DNA of 64,000 nucleotides from Clostridium mobile (GCF_018918285.1 NZ_JAHLQF010000002.1:992001-1056000), one strand, 5' to 3'; positions 48,197-58,345 are shown, numbered from the stretch's first letter. Notes: generated by a model not told the origin, from the sequence alone. Translations and numbers: made by a program.

Positions 48197-48793
48197 ATGT
48201 CTAGTTTAGATAATATGACAGCAAGAATAATAAGAGAAGCTGAAGAAAGAGCTAATCAGATTATTAATGATGCTAAAAAAGAAGAAGCAAAAATAATCAA
48301 TGAAAAGATTAATGATGCGAATATAAAAAAAGAAGAGATATTAAAAAAGGCAGAGTTAGAAAGTATTAGTAAAAAAGAAAGAGTAATTTCTAATGCCCAT
48401 CTTCAAGTTAGAAATAAAAAATTAGAAACAAAGCAAGAAGTTATTGAGAAAATATATAAAGAAGCTTTGGAAAAGTTAAGTAGATTGAATGAAAATAAAT
48501 ACTTGGATTTTATTAAAAATAGTTTGTTGTCCTTAAGCATTGATGGAGATGAAAAAATTATTCTATCAAATATGGAAGCTCTTATTGACAATGACTTTAT
48601 AAATAAAATAAATGAAGAGTTAATTAAAAAAGGTAAAACCGGTGCAATAAAAATCAGTGAAGAAAGAAGAGACTTTAAAGGTGGATTTATACTTTACAAA
48701 AATGGCATTGAGATAAATAATACCTTTGAAGCATTGATTTTGTCAGTAAAGGATGAACTAGAGCCTAGTATAATAGAAACGGTATTTGGTTAG
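48197..48793 (+). CDS. ntpE: V-type ATP synthase subunit E
   Basis: A 198-residue peripheral-stalk subunit with an N-terminal coiled coil (TARIIREAEERANQIINDAKKEEA) and a C-terminal globular part (KGGFILYKNGIEINNTFEALI) typical of subunit E. The ATG at 48197 with GGGAGTGG upstream is preferred to the TTG at 48176. Sits 34 bases after ntpK. Confidence 0.92.
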   Translation: MSSLDNMTARIIREAEERANQIINDAKKEEAKIINEKINDANIKKEEILKKAELESISKKERVISNAHLQVRNKKLETKQEVIEKIYKEALEKLSRLNENKYLDFIKNSLLSLSIDGDEKIILSNMEALIDNDFINKINEELIKKGKTGAIKISEERRDFKGGFILYKNGIEINNTFEALILSVKDELEPSIIETVFG

Positions 48794-48805
48794 GAGGTTA
48801 GTTAA

Positions 48806-49807
48806 ATGGAAGGTTTACAGTTTACCCATGCCATTTCAAGAATTAGGGTACTTGAGACTAAACTCCTTGATAAAGCAAAACTAGATAGGATGATTGATAG
48901 CTCATCTGCAGAGGATGCCTTAAAGATACTAGGAGAGACAGAATATTCAAATTACATGTCTAATATTAAAAGGCCAGAGGACTATGAAGAATTATTAAGT
49001 GGGGAACTAATAAGGTTATACCAATTGATGTATAGCTTATCCCCTGTTAAAGAATTAATTGATATTATGTCTATAAAATACGATTATCATAATCTGAAGG
49101 TTATGATAAAAGGAAAAATTCTTAATAAAGATTTATCAAATTTACTTATTCCTGTTGGATTAATAAATCTTAATAAGCTAAAGCAAGCATTTGATAATGA
49201 AAATTTTAAAGAGCTTACGGATTATATGATTCAAGGGATAGAAAAAGTTAATAAATCCTTTGAAGAAGATAAGGATCCTCAAAAGATAGATATTGTATTA
49301 GACAGCTTTATGTACAAGGAGATGCTCTATAGAGCTAATGAAATAGGAGATAAGTTTTTATCTGATTATTTTAAAGTGATTATTGACCTAACTAATATTA
49401 AAACTCTTTTAAGGGTGAAGAAACAAAATAAAGGCAGAAGATTTATGGAGGAAGTTTTAATAGAAGGTGGAACTATACTTAAAAAAGATTTGATCAGTTA
49501 TGAAAATGAGTCTATTGATGGTATAGCTAATAAGCTTTCATATACTCCTTATGAAAAAATATTAAGATTAGGTCTTGAAAATTATGGAACTAACGGCAAT
49601 ATGAGTTATTTCGAAAAATTAACTGATAATTATATTATGGATTATATTAAGAAAGCTAAATATGTTAGCTTTGGTATAGAACCTTTATTGGGTTATATAA
49701 TGGCCAAAGAAAGTGAAATTAAGACAGTAAGAATAATAATGGTTGGAAAATTAAATAACGTAGCACCAGAAGTTATTAGAGAAAGGTTGCGTGATGTCTA
49801 TGTATAA
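48806..49807 (+). CDS. ntpC: V-type ATP synthase subunit C
   Basis: The 333-residue central-stalk connector (AC39/d-type) that caps the c-ring. It has the family pattern of repeated helical segments, with [13 protein letters not shown] and [20 protein letters not shown] and the ending [25 protein letters not shown] precedes ATG. Its last 14 bases overlap the start of ntpF. Confidence 0.92.
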   Translation: MEGLQFTHAISRIRVLETKLLDKAKLDRMIDSSSAEDALKILGETEYSNYMSNIKRPEDYEELLSGELIRLYQLMYSLSPVKELIDIMSIKYDYHNLKVMIKGKILNKDLSNLLIPVGLINLNKLKQAFDNENFKELTDYMIQGIEKVNKSFEEDKDPQKIDIVLDSFMYKEMLYRANEIGDKFLSDYFKVIIDLTNIKTLLRVKKQNKGRRFMEEVLIEGGTILKKDLISYENESIDGIANKLSYTPYEKILRLGLENYGTNGNMSYFEKLTDNYIMDYIKKAKYVSFGIEPLLGYIMAKESEIKTVRIIMVGKLNNVAPEVIRERLRDVYV

Positions 49808-50108
49808 GATAGGAGTTGTTGGAGATAAAGATTCCGTACTTGCTTTTAAAGCTCTAGGAATAGATGTATATCCTGTAAATGATGTAGAAGAAGCGAGAAA
49901 AACTGTAGACACTATGGCAGCTAGAAAATATGGTGTTATATTTATAACCGAACAGGTGGCACAAGATTTAGAGGAGACAATAGAAAGATATAATAGAGAA
50001 ATGCTTCCTGCCATTATACTCATTCCAAGCAATCAAGGAACATTAAATATTGGAATGAAGAAAATTAGCGATAACGTTGAAAAAGCTGTTGGAGTGAATA
50101 TTTTATAG
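49794..50108 (+). CDS. ntpF: V-type ATP synthase subunit F
   Basis: A small Rossmann-like central-stalk subunit of about 104 residues: [25 protein letters not shown] at the start and [17 protein letters not shown] in the middle are family hallmarks. Several in-frame starts occur (GTG 49791, ATG 49794, ATG 49800); AAAGG at 49782 best fits 49794. It overlaps ntpC, indicating coupled translation. Confidence 0.92.
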   Translation: MSMYKIGVVGDKDSVLAFKALGIDVYPVNDVEEARKTVDTMAARKYGVIFITEQVAQDLEETIERYNREMLPAIILIPSNQGTLNIGMKKISDNVEKAVGVNIL

Positions 50109-50120
50109 GAAGGTAGGTAG

Positions 50121-51899
50121 GTGTACTTGAAGACTGGAAGAGTAGTTAAAGTTTCAGGACCTTTAGTTATGGCTGAAGGAATGGAAGAAGCTAACCTTTT
50201 CGACGTTGTAAGAGTTGGTGATCAACGTCTAATAGGTGAAATTATAGAAATGAGAGGCGATAAAGCTTCTATCCAGGTTTATGAGGAAACACAGGGTCTT
50301 GGACCAGGAGCTCCAGTTGTTACTACAGGAGCGCCTTTAAGCGTGGAACTAGGTCCTGGTTTAATAGAAGCAATGTTCGATGGAATACAAAGACCCTTAG
50401 ATGCAATTGAAAAAGTTGCAGGAGATTTTATATCAAGAGGTGTTGACGTACCTTCATTGAATAGAGAAAGAATTTGGCACTTTACTCCTACTATAAATGT
50501 AGGTGATGAAGTAGAGGCTGGAGATATAATTGGAGTAGTTCAAGAAACTTCAATTATTGAACATAAAATTATGATTCCCTATGGAGTTAAAGGAAAGATA
50601 CTTTCAATAAACGAAGGTGACTTTACTGTAGTAGATAAGATTGGTGAATTAGAAACAGAAAAAGGAACAGTTGACTTAACCATGATGCAAAAGTGGCCAG
50701 TTAGAAGAGGTAGACACTATTCTAGAAAACTTAGCCCTGTTGAACCTATGGTTACTGGCCAAAGAGTAATTGATACACTTTTTCCAGTAACAAAAGGTGG
50801 AGTAGCCTGTGTTCCAGGTCCTTTCGGAAGTGGAAAGACTGTTGTACAGCATCAGTTAGCAAAGTGGGCAGACGCTCAAATGGTTGTTTATATAGGCTGT
50901 GGAGAACGTGGTAATGAAATGACAGACGTTTTAAATGAGTTCCCAGAATTAAAGGACCCAAAAACTGGAGAACCATTGATGAAGAGAACTGTACTTATTG
51001 CTAATACATCTAACATGCCTGTTGCAGCGAGAGAAGCTTCTATCTATACAGGAATTGCTATAGCAGAGTATTTTAGAGATATGGGATATTCTGTAGCCTT
51101 AATGGCAGACTCAACTTCCCGTTGGGCAGAAGCTTTAAGAGAAATGTCAGGAAGACTTGAGGAAATGCCTGGTGAAGAAGGATATCCAGCATACCTTGGC
51201 TCAAGATTAGCAGATTTCTATGAAAGAGCTGGTAAAGTTGTATGTCTAGGAAAAGATGGAAGAGAAGGAGCTATTACTGCAATTGGAGCAGTTTCTCCTC
51301 CAGGTGGAGACTTATCAGAACCAGTAACTCAGGCAACGCTTAGAATCGTTAAAGTTTTCTGGGGATTGGATGCTCAATTGGCGTATAGAAGACACTTCCC
51401 AGCTATAAACTGGTTAAATTCATATTCACTGTACGTTGATAAAACAGGGGAATGGATGAATGAAAACATTGCTCAGGATTGGAGCGATTTAAGAATAAAA
51501 GCTATGGCACTTCTTCAAGAAGAAGCTAACCTTGAAGAAATTGTAAGGCTGGTTGGTATTGATGCATTATCCGAAGAGGATAGATTAAAGCTTGAAGTTG
51601 CAAAATCAATAAGAGAAGACTATTTACAGCAAAATGCTTTCCATGATGTGGATACTTATGCTTCTTTAGGTAAACAATATAAAATGTTAAAATTAGTTCT
51701 TAAATTTGGAGATGAAGCATCAAGAGCTTTAAAGGCTGGAGTTTATCTAAAGGATATATTAAATATGGAAATCAGAGATAGAATAGCTAGATCTAAATAC
51801 GTTTCTGAGGAAAGTATAGAAAATATAGATAAAGTTTCTGAAGAACTTGAAAAGGACATTGATGATCTTATCAGCAAAGGGGGGATAATGGATGCTTAA
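50121..51899 (+). CDS. ntpA: V-type ATP synthase subunit A (catalytic)
   Basis: The catalytic ATPase subunit, 592 residues. Walker A is GPFGSGKT at 233-240, with the V-type bulge domain between residues 110 and 190 and the arginine-rich [17 protein letters not shown] and [45 protein letters not shown]-type region characteristic of A subunits (here given in part: [18 protein letters not shown]). GTG start with AGGAAGG upstream; a TTG two codons on is an alternative. It overlaps ntpB by 8 bases. Confidence 0.97.
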   Translation: MYLKTGRVVKVSGPLVMAEGMEEANLFDVVRVGDQRLIGEIIEMRGDKASIQVYEETQGLGPGAPVVTTGAPLSVELGPGLIEAMFDGIQRPLDAIEKVAGDFISRGVDVPSLNRERIWHFTPTINVGDEVEAGDIIGVVQETSIIEHKIMIPYGVKGKILSINEGDFTVVDKIGELETEKGTVDLTMMQKWPVRRGRHYSRKLSPVEPMVTGQRVIDTLFPVTKGGVACVPGPFGSGKTVVQHQLAKWADAQMVVYIGCGERGNEMTDVLNEFPELKDPKTGEPLMKRTVLIANTSNMPVAAREASIYTGIAIAEYFRDMGYSVALMADSTSRWAEALREMSGRLEEMPGEEGYPAYLGSRLADFYERAGKVVCLGKDGREGAITAIGAVSPPGGDLSEPVTQATLRIVKVFWGLDAQLAYRRHFPAINWLNSYSLYVDKTGEWMNENIAQDWSDLRIKAMALLQEEANLEEIVRLVGIDALSEEDRLKLEVAKSIREDYLQQNAFHDVDTYASLGKQYKMLKLVLKFGDEASRALKAGVYLKDILNMEIRDRIARSKYVSEESIENIDKVSEELEKDIDDLISKGGIMDA

Positions 51900-53277
51900 G
51901 GAATATAGAACAGTAAGAGAAGTTGTAGGACCATTGATGGTTGTTGATGGAGTAGAAAATGTAAAGTATGATGAACTAGTTGAAATAGAAATTCAAACTG
52001 GAGAAATCAGAAGAGGTAGAGTACTGGAAATAAATGAAGATAAAGCCCTTGTTCAGTTATTTGAGGGTTCTGCTGGAATAAACTTAAAAGGAAGTAAGGC
52101 TAAATTTTTAGGTAAACCATTAGAAATTAGCGTTTCAGAAGACATGTTGGGAAGAGTTTTTGACGGTCTTGGAAGACCTAAGGATAATGGTCCTAAAATA
52201 ATTCCAGAAAAAAGAATGGATATTAATGGTGAGCCTATAAATCCAGTGGCTAGAAATTATCCGTCAGAGTTTATTCAGACTGGAGTTTCAGCAATTGATG
52301 GACTAAACACTTTAGTTAGAGGACAAAAACTACCTGTGTTCTCAGGATCAGGTTTACCACATGCCCAGTTGGCTGCTCAAATTGCAAGGCAAGCAAGGGT
52401 TTTAGGCTCAGATTCTAAGTTTGCTGTTGTATTTGCTGCAATAGGTATAACTTTTGAAGAAGCTCAATTCTTTATTGACGATTTTACAAGAACTGGAGCT
52501 ATAGACAGATCTGTTCTGTTTATGAACTTAGCAAATGACCCTGCTATAGAGAGAATTGCAACGCCAAGAATGGCTTTAACTACAGCAGAGTACCTAGCTT
52601 ATCAAAAAGGAATGCACGTACTTGTTATTATGACTGACCTAACAAATTATTGTGAAGCACTGCGTGAAGTTTCCGCAGCAAGAAAAGAAGTTCCAGGAAG
52701 ACGTGGATATCCAGGATACCTATATACAGACCTTTCAACTCTATATGAAAGAGCTGGAAGAATAAAAGGAAGAGAAGGTTCTATAACACAGATACCTATA
52801 CTTACAATGCCGGAAGACGATAAAACACATCCGATTCCAGACTTAACAGGTTATATTACAGAAGGTCAGATAATTTTAAGTAGAGAACTATATAGAAAAG
52901 GTATAATGCCACCTATAGACGTTCTACCATCCTTATCAAGATTAAAAGATAAGGGTATAGGAAAAGGAAAAACTAGGGAAGACCATGCGGACACAATGAA
53001 CCAGTTATTTGCTGGATATGCACAGGGTAAGCAAGCAAAAGAATTAGCAGTTATACTTGGAGAGTCTGCCCTTTCCGATGCAGATAAGCAGTACGCAAAA
53101 TTTGCTGAGGCCTTCGAAAAAGAATATGTTTCACAAGGATTTACAGCAAATAGAACTATAGAAGAAACATTGAATTTAGGATGGAAGCTGTTATCTATTT
53201 TACCTCGTACTGAGCTCAAGAGAATTAGAGATGAATATTTGGAAAAATATCTTCCTGAAACACCTAATGAAAATTAA
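51892..53277 (+). CDS. ntpB: V-type ATP synthase subunit B (non-catalytic)
   Basis: The 461-residue non-catalytic nucleotide-binding subunit. It lacks a proper P-loop ([15 protein letters not shown] instead), as normal for V-type B subunits, and has [21 protein letters not shown] and [13 protein letters not shown]. It supplies the arginine finger to the A subunit. ATG at 51892 lies inside the end of ntpA; GGGGGG upstream serves as ribosome site. Confidence 0.97.
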   Translation: MLKEYRTVREVVGPLMVVDGVENVKYDELVEIEIQTGEIRRGRVLEINEDKALVQLFEGSAGINLKGSKAKFLGKPLEISVSEDMLGRVFDGLGRPKDNGPKIIPEKRMDINGEPINPVARNYPSEFIQTGVSAIDGLNTLVRGQKLPVFSGSGLPHAQLAAQIARQARVLGSDSKFAVVFAAIGITFEEAQFFIDDFTRTGAIDRSVLFMNLANDPAIERIATPRMALTTAEYLAYQKGMHVLVIMTDLTNYCEALREVSAARKEVPGRRGYPGYLYTDLSTLYERAGRIKGREGSITQIPILTMPEDDKTHPIPDLTGYITEGQIILSRELYRKGIMPPIDVLPSLSRLKDKGIGKGKTREDHADTMNQLFAGYAQGKQAKELAVILGESALSDADKQYAKFAEAFEKEYVSQGFTANRTIEETLNLGWKLLSILPRTELKRIRDEYLEKYLPETPNEN

Positions 53278-53291
53278 AGGGATGATTGTTT

Positions 53292-53936
53292 ATGAGATTA
53301 AATGTTAATCCAACAAGAATGGAGCTCACCAAGCTTAAGAAAAGGCTAGTAACGGCTACCAGAGGACATAAGCTTTTAAAGGATAAGCAAGATGAATTAA
53401 TGAGAAGATTCATTGATTTAATAAAATATAACAATGAACTTAGAAAAAGCGTAGAGGAAGAATTGCAAAAATCCTTAAAGGATTTTGTTATGGCTAGAGC
53501 TTTAATGTCATCGGAATTCCTTGAAGAGGCTATAGTCTTCCCAAAAGAAAGCATTTCTCTTGAAGTTGAAAGAAAAAATATTATGAGTGTTAATGTACCT
53601 GTAATGAAGTTTAAAAGAAAGATGGAAGAAGATGAAGGTAGTATATACCCTTATGGTTTTGTAAATACCTCAGGAGAATTGGATACTGCCATAGAAAAAT
53701 TATATGGTACATTGCCTAAACTATTAGAACTTGCTGAAGTTGAAAAGTCTTGCCAGCTCATGGCAGATGAGATTGAAAAGACGAGAAGAAGAGTTAATGC
53801 TCTAGAGTATATGACAATACCTCAATTACAAGAAACTATAAAATACATCGTAATGAAATTAGATGAAAATGAAAGAGGTAATTTAACTAGATTAATGAAG
53901 GTTAAGAGCATGATGAAGGAAAAAGAAGGTCTATAG
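53292..53936 (+). CDS. ntpD: V-type ATP synthase subunit D
   Basis: The central rotor shaft, 214 residues, predicted as two long antiparallel helices. [35 protein letters not shown] at the N-terminus is the family signature (only in part: [14 protein letters not shown]), with [18 protein letters not shown] near the C-terminus. AAAGGGATGAT supports the ATG at 53292 over the TTG at 53286. Last gene of the operon; a GC-rich terminator follows. Confidence 0.94.
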   Translation: MRLNVNPTRMELTKLKKRLVTATRGHKLLKDKQDELMRRFIDLIKYNNELRKSVEEELQKSLKDFVMARALMSSEFLEEAIVFPKESISLEVERKNIMSVNVPVMKFKRKMEEDEGSIYPYGFVNTSGELDTAIEKLYGTLPKLLELAEVEKSCQLMADEIEKTRRRVNALEYMTIPQLQETIKYIVMKLDENERGNLTRLMKVKSMMKEKEGL

Positions 53937-53939
53937 TTT

Positions 53940-53970
53940 AAAGCCGAGAAGTATATTCTCGGCTTTTACT
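53940..53970 (+). terminator. V-ATPase operon terminator
   Basis: 10-bp perfect stem AAGCCGAGAA (53941-53950) with 53956-53965, 5-base loop, TTT tail; unusually GC-rich for the window. Confidence 0.85.
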
Positions 53971-54003
53971 ATTTAATTTAAAAAATAATTCAGAATAATA
54001 GAG

Positions 54004-54041
54004 TCCGAGTATACTAGTGTATATACACTAGTATACTCGGA
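54004..54041. promoter_or_regulatory. 38-bp perfect palindrome overlapping the ribosome site of the niaX-like gene
   Basis: Bases 54004-54041 are a perfect inverted repeat whose core reads ACTAGTGTATATACACTAGT. The right end contains GGA of the GGAGGT ribosome site (54039-54044), ten bases before the ATG. As DNA it could bind a dimeric repressor (NiaR would fit the gene); as RNA it would form a hairpin hiding the ribosome site. Confidence 0.7.
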
Positions 54042-54050
54042 GGTGCTTTC

Positions 54051-54548
54051 ATGAACAGTATTAAAAAAATAACCTACACAGCTTTATTAACTGCTTTAGC
54101 AGTAGTAATACCTATAGCCTTTGGTTTTTTATCTATTCAATTAGGACCATTTTCAGCTACATTAGCTTCTCATGTGCCATTATTCATAGCCATATTATTA
54201 GGACCGGGACCAGCAGCTATGGTAGGGATAGGTTCTGGCTTAGGATTTTTAATAACCAAAGGGTCGTATATAGCAGCAAGAGCTTTTATGCATACTTTTG
54301 TAGGCATAGTAGGTGGATTATTAATTCAAAGAGGTATTTCTTATAGAAGTATGGTGATGATAACTGCTCCTATACATGGAATATTAGAAGCCCTTATAGT
54401 AATTCCTTTTGGAATAACTTTAGAAAAAATTTTAATAACTGTAGGATTAGGATCTACATTGCATCACATTGTAGATGGTGTAATAGCTTTTGTAGTTGTA
54501 CAAGCCTTATATAGAGCATTAAACATATCACTGTTAAAAAAAGCTTAA
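54051..54548 (+). CDS. niaX: ECF transporter substrate-binding (S) component, niacin (NiaX) type
   Basis: A 165-residue protein with five to six hydrophobic segments. QLGPFSATLASHVPLFIAILLG and the following GLGFLITKGSYIAARAFMH resemble NiaX, the niacin-specific S component that works with a shared EcfA-EcfA'-EcfT module encoded elsewhere. Substrate assignment rests on this resemblance and is moderate; riboflavin or pantothenate S components look different at these positions. Single gene between two terminators, with a 38-bp palindrome over its ribosome site. Nicotinate salvage is also represented by pncB at 31688. Confidence 0.75.
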   Translation: MNSIKKITYTALLTALAVVIPIAFGFLSIQLGPFSATLASHVPLFIAILLGPGPAAMVGIGSGLGFLITKGSYIAARAFMHTFVGIVGGLLIQRGISYRSMVMITAPIHGILEALIVIPFGITLEKILITVGLGSTLHHIVDGVIAFVVVQALYRALNISLLKKA

Positions 54549-54559
54549 AGTAAATCTAA

Positions 54560-54600
54560 AATAAATCTCTGGCATTTGGAGAACCAGAGATTTATTTATT
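54560..54600 (+). terminator. niaX-like gene terminator
   Basis: 13-bp perfect stem (54560-54572 with 54584-54596), 11-base loop, T-rich tail. Confidence 0.8.
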
Positions 54601-54713
54601 ATAAATATAATTCATATGGTTAAAATATAAATGAAATTATTTTAAATGATGGGAATGTATATTATAATTATCTTAACAGACAAATTTATGTAGAAAGAAT
54701 AGGAGTGATCAAA

Positions 54714-55895
54714 GTGGGAAGTATAAAATTAAAAGATAATATATATTGGGTTGGAGTGAAAAATCCAGAGCTGAGAGTCTTTGATATTATAATGGAAACT
54801 AAAAACGGCACTACATACAATGCTTATGTTATTGATGATGAGAAGATAGCTGTTTTAGATGCTGTTAAAGATGGATTTTATGAAGAGTTTTTAAAGAATC
54901 TAAAAGAAGTAATTGGGGAGAGAAAGGTTGATTACTTAATAGTTCATCATACGGAATTAGATCATACAGGTATAATTTCAAAGTTTATTGAAGACTATCC
55001 AGAAGTTCAAATAGTTTGTTCAAGAGCTGCTAGTATTTATTTAAAGGATATATTAAATAAAGAAGCCAATATAATGGTGGCAGGAGAAGATATTTCTTTA
55101 GGTAAGACTACTCTTAAATTTATAACAGCTCCTAACTTACATTGGCCAGACACTATGTTTACATATGTAAAGGAAAGAGATATGTTATTTAGTTGTGACT
55201 TCTTAGGATGTCACTATTGCCCTAATGACAACGTAATAGCAGGTGCCGATGAAGACTATGATGAAGAAATGATATATTACTATAATGTAATTATGGCACC
55301 ATTTTCAAGGTTTGTTTTAGCTGGATTAAATAAAATTAAAGATTTAAAGTTTGATTTAGTGGCTACAAGTCATGGTCCAATACATAATAAAGAGAATATA
55401 GCTAAATATATGGAGATGTATAGAAAATTTGCAACAGAGGCTGAGAATTTAGAAGATTGTATACCGGTATTCTACATATCAGCTTACGGAAATACTGAAG
55501 CTATGGCACATTATATATGTGATAAATTAAGAGAAAGAAGTATAGAGTGTGAAGCAATAGAAATAACTTCTATAGGAGAAGAGAAAGCTGCTTCAATTAT
55601 TGATAAATCTAAAGGGTTTCTAGTTGGATCTCCAACAATAAATCAAGATTCAGTAAAACCAGCCTGGGATTTATTATCTTGTGTAAGTCCAATAGTAAAT
55701 AGAGGAAAGGCATCAGGTGCTTTTGGTTCATATGGATGGAGTGGAGAAGGTGTTCTTATGATGACCGAAAGATTAAAGTCATTAAAACTTTCTGTAGTAG
55801 ATGAAGGATTAAAATTTAAATTTGTTCCTAATAAAGAAGAATTCAAAAAAGCAGATGAATTTGTAGAAAAATTTATAGCACTATTGCAAAAATAA
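54714..55895 (+). CDS. fprA: Flavodiiron protein (FprA-type flavoprotein)
   Basis: Reduces O2 (or NO) to protect anaerobes. The N-terminal beta-lactamase-like di-iron domain has HHTELDHTG (HxExDH), HWPDT, CDFLGCHYC and SHGPIH ligands; the C-terminal flavodoxin domain begins VFYISAYGNTEAMAHYI and has SPTINQD and GSYGWSGEG for FMN. About 393 residues, without fused rubredoxin. The GTG at 54714 has AGGAGTG upstream; the GTG at 54705 lies within that site. Two redox genes follow close behind, perhaps one operon (gaps 20 and 22 bases). Confidence 0.94.
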   Translation: MGSIKLKDNIYWVGVKNPELRVFDIIMETKNGTTYNAYVIDDEKIAVLDAVKDGFYEEFLKNLKEVIGERKVDYLIVHHTELDHTGIISKFIEDYPEVQIVCSRAASIYLKDILNKEANIMVAGEDISLGKTTLKFITAPNLHWPDTMFTYVKERDMLFSCDFLGCHYCPNDNVIAGADEDYDEEMIYYYNVIMAPFSRFVLAGLNKIKDLKFDLVATSHGPIHNKENIAKYMEMYRKFATEAENLEDCIPVFYISAYGNTEAMAHYICDKLRERSIECEAIEITSIGEEKAASIIDKSKGFLVGSPTINQDSVKPAWDLLSCVSPIVNRGKASGAFGSYGWSGEGVLMMTERLKSLKLSVVDEGLKFKFVPNKEEFKKADEFVEKFIALLQK

Positions 55896-55915
55896 ATAAA
55901 ATCGGAGGATTGAAA

Positions 55916-56305
55916 ATGGATAAAAACAAAATAATTAACTTATTATTAGATGGTAATATAAGTGAAGTAGAAGAAATAGAATGGGAAGATAAGGATTTAT
56001 GCCTGCTGAGAATATATTATGATTTTGATGAGGATGAAATACAGGCTGCTAAAGCTTATGAAAAGGAAGAAATAGATGAACAAGAAGAGGGGGATGAGGA
56101 TTTATTTAAATCATACTTGTATGACTTAGCATTAGATACAGTTTCAGAGATTATAGAGGAGATAGTTGATGATTTAGAAATAGATTGCCAATTTTCATCC
56201 TATGAAATAGAAGAAGAAAGTGATTGCGCTGAATTTGCTGCAGCATTCTACCCTAAAGATAAAGAGGTGGATTTAGATTTAATATTAGACAAAATAGATG
56301 AATAA
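55916..56305 (+). CDS. Very acidic hypothetical protein
   Basis: A 129-residue protein with about 40 percent Asp plus Glu and few basic residues, so strongly negative. No motif is recognised. It contains an inner region DLFKSYLYDLALDTVSEIIEEIVDDL likely helical. ATG at 55916 with GGAGG 7 bases upstream is preferred to the TTG at 55910. It lies between the flavodiiron and the iron-sulfur flavoprotein genes, so a role as partner or electrostatic binding protein in that set is possible but not shown. Confidence 0.65.
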   Translation: MDKNKIINLLLDGNISEVEEIEWEDKDLCLLRIYYDFDEDEIQAAKAYEKEEIDEQEEGDEDLFKSYLYDLALDTVSEIIEEIVDDLEIDCQFSSYEIEEESDCAEFAAAFYPKDKEVDLDLILDKIDE

Positions 56306-56327
56306 TATTACAGAAGAGGATGTTACA

Positions 56328-56876
56328 ATGAAAACTTTGATTTTTTATTCTTCCCCAAATAAAAATGGCAATACCTATAAGTTGATGAATGAATTTATTA
56401 AAGGATTAGGAAAAGAAGCGGAAATACTTGAGGTATTTAAAGCTAATATAAAGCCATGCATCGATTGTAAATATTGCTATAAGTTAGAAGCTTGTTCTAT
56501 TAAGGATGATATGACAGAAATTTATAAAAAAATCAATGATAGTGATTTAATAGTAATAGCCACTCCAATGTACTTTGCTTCAGTGCCGGGACCGTTAAAG
56601 AATCTTATTGATAGATTACAAGTTTATTGGAGCAAAAAGTATATTAGAGAAGATAGAGACGATATAAGGATAAAAAAAGGTGTTTCAATAATTACTGGAG
56701 GTACTTATTGGGAAGAAATGTTTAAACCTATTGATGAAACATTAAAATTAGCTTTTGGAGCTATGGACGCTAAAATAGAAGGGGAGCTCCGTGCAATAAA
56801 TACAGATGAAAATCCAGTTGAGAAAGATGAGGAAATACTAAAGGCTGCATACAGTCTAGGTGAAAAATTTAGATGA
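56328..56876 (+). CDS. Iron-sulfur flavoprotein-like NAD(P)H/FMN oxidoreductase
   Basis: A 182-residue flavodoxin-fold protein starting MKTLIFYSSPNKNGNTYKLM (FMN phosphate loop). After the first strand-helix pair it has C44-x2-C47-x2-C50-x5-C56 (CIDCKYCYKLEAC), the compact motif of archaeal and clostridial iron-sulfur flavoproteins, able to bind a [4Fe-4S] cluster. ATPMYFASVPGPLKNLIDR is the second FMN contact. GAGG upstream supports the ATG at 56328; an ATG at 56298 overlaps the preceding gene. Probably supplies electrons in oxygen or peroxide defence with the flavodiiron protein. Confidence 0.85.
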   Translation: MKTLIFYSSPNKNGNTYKLMNEFIKGLGKEAEILEVFKANIKPCIDCKYCYKLEACSIKDDMTEIYKKINDSDLIVIATPMYFASVPGPLKNLIDRLQVYWSKKYIREDRDDIRIKKGVSIITGGTYWEEMFKPIDETLKLAFGAMDAKIEGELRAINTDENPVEKDEEILKAAYSLGEKFR

Positions 56877-56892
56877 ATTTAATAAATTTCCA

Positions 56893-56920
56893 TTGAAAAA
56901 ATAAAAGAATATGTTATAAT
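56893..56920 (+). promoter_or_regulatory. Promoter of the 6S-like RNA
   Basis: TTGAAA at 56893-56898 and TATAAT at 56915-56920 with 16 bases between; the predicted start at about 56927 coincides with the 5' end of the folded RNA. Confidence 0.75.
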
Positions 56921-56926
56921 TAAATT

Positions 56927-57127
56927 GCATCCTGAGATGATCGTCAGACTTATTCGTTCAACCTACATAATGTATAAGGGATCTTTTAAATTTAGTCCAA
57001 TGTCAGGCTTCTGACGCTAATGTACTTAGCTAAAAGTAGTAGACAGAAGGCTAATGCAAAGAACCCACCTGCGAGAGTGCGGGTGTGAAATGATAAGTGC
57101 AACGACATATTGGGATATATGCATTTT
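56927..57127 (+). ncRNA. ssrS: Probable 6S RNA
   Basis: A gene-free 200-base stretch with its own promoter. The ends pair (GCAT at 56927-56930 with ATGC at 57119-57122, then an imperfect stem), the 5' part CCTGAGATGATCGTCAGAC resembles the 5' closing stem of 6S RNA, and the 3' part reads GTGCAACGACATATTGGG. An internal hairpin CACCTGC-GAGAGT-GCGGGTG lies at about 57065-57084. Length, closing stem and terminal T-run (57123-57127) fit 6S RNA, which binds RNA polymerase. I cannot confirm it without a covariance search. Confidence 0.65.
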
Positions 57128-57138
57128 TATTGAATGTT

Positions 57139-57168
57139 AAGCTGAAAGTTTTAAACTTTCAGCTTTTT
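57139..57168 (+). terminator. Terminator after the 6S-like RNA
   Basis: Stem AAGCTGAAAGTTT (57139-57151) with its complement (57153-57165) and a T5 run. The remaining bases to glpX (57169-57308) show only AT-rich promoter sequence. Confidence 0.75.
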
Positions 57169-57308
57169 AATTTTATTATTTTAAAACTATACCTGACACT
57201 TTTATTTTAATATGATATAATAATTAAGTAATTTATCGGAATTAGAGTAGATTATATACTATATAATGCTATATATTTACTTTTATATTTCATTTAGGAG
57301 GTATATAT

Positions 57309-58277
57309 ATGATTTATCAAGATATAGCAATGGGATTAGTTAGAGTTACAGAAGCAGCGGCACTTCGTTCAGCTAAGTACATGGGAAGAGGAGATAAGAT
57401 AGCAGCAGACCAAGCGGCAGTTGACGGAATGGAAAAAGCCTTTTCATTGATGCCGATAAAAGGTAAAGTAGTTATTGGAGAAGGAGAAATGGACAACGCT
57501 CCTATGCTCTACATAGGGCAAGAGGTAGGTTTATGGAAAGATGGAATGATGGAGATGGATATTGCTGTAGATCCATTAGATGGCACAGTTTTGATTGCGA
57601 AAGGACTACCTAATGCAATCGCTGTTGTGGCAATGGGACCAAAGGGAAGTTTATTACATGCTCCAGATATGTATATGAAAAAGATAGCTGTTGGTGCGGC
57701 AGCTAAAGGTGCTATAAATATCAATAAATCTAATAAAGATAACATAATCAATGTAGCGATGGCATTAAATAAAGATGTATCAGAATTGACTGTAATTGTA
57801 CAAGAGAGAGAAAGACATGAAAGTATAATAAGTGATGCTAGAGAAGTGGGAGCAAGAGTAAAGTTATTCTCAGAAGGAGATATTGCTGCTGTACTAGCTT
57901 GTGGTTTTGAAGGTACAGGCATAGATTTAATGATAGGTACTGGTGGAGCGCCAGAAGGAGTTATTGCGGCAGCTGCTATAAAGTGTATGGGTGGAGATAT
58001 GCAAGCCCAGCTAGTTCCCCAATCAGAAGAAGAAATAATTAGATGCAAAAACATGGGGATTTGTGATGTAAATAAAGTACTATATATAAATGATTTAGTA
58101 AAAAGTGATGATGTATATTTTGCAGCTACAGGAATCACCGACTGCGATTTATTAAAAGGTGTAGTTTACAGCAAAAATAATTGTGCTAGCACAAACTCAG
58201 TGGTAATGCGTTCTAAAACAGGTACAATTAGATTTGTAACTGCTAATCATTTACTTGCTAAAAGTAATTTAATCTAA
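57309..58277 (+). CDS. glpX: Class II fructose-1,6-bisphosphatase
   Basis: Gluconeogenic phosphatase of the GlpX type, 322 residues. Metal and phosphate motifs: VIGEGEMDNAPMLYIGQ, AVDPLDGTVLIAKGLPNA, and GTGGAPEGVIAAAAIKC near residues 210-230. Starts at ATG behind AGGAGG. It stands alone between terminators and next to hprK; both concern carbon flow through fructose bisphosphate, an effector of HPr kinase. Confidence 0.95.
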   Translation: MIYQDIAMGLVRVTEAAALRSAKYMGRGDKIAADQAAVDGMEKAFSLMPIKGKVVIGEGEMDNAPMLYIGQEVGLWKDGMMEMDIAVDPLDGTVLIAKGLPNAIAVVAMGPKGSLLHAPDMYMKKIAVGAAAKGAININKSNKDNIINVAMALNKDVSELTVIVQERERHESIISDAREVGARVKLFSEGDIAAVLACGFEGTGIDLMIGTGGAPEGVIAAAAIKCMGGDMQAQLVPQSEEEIIRCKNMGICDVNKVLYINDLVKSDDVYFAATGITDCDLLKGVVYSKNNCASTNSVVMRSKTGTIRFVTANHLLAKSNLI

Positions 58278-58345
58278 TCAAGTAATTTTTAGCTTATTAA
58301 TCAATGAAATAAAATGAATAGTTAATAATAAAAAATGAAGATTAT

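Noticed and set aside
57509-58138. 209-codon open frame on the minus strand opposite glpX
   Set aside because: Its composition is that of an antisense shadow (Ser/Ile/Pro-rich), it has no ribosome site, and the plus strand is clearly GlpX.
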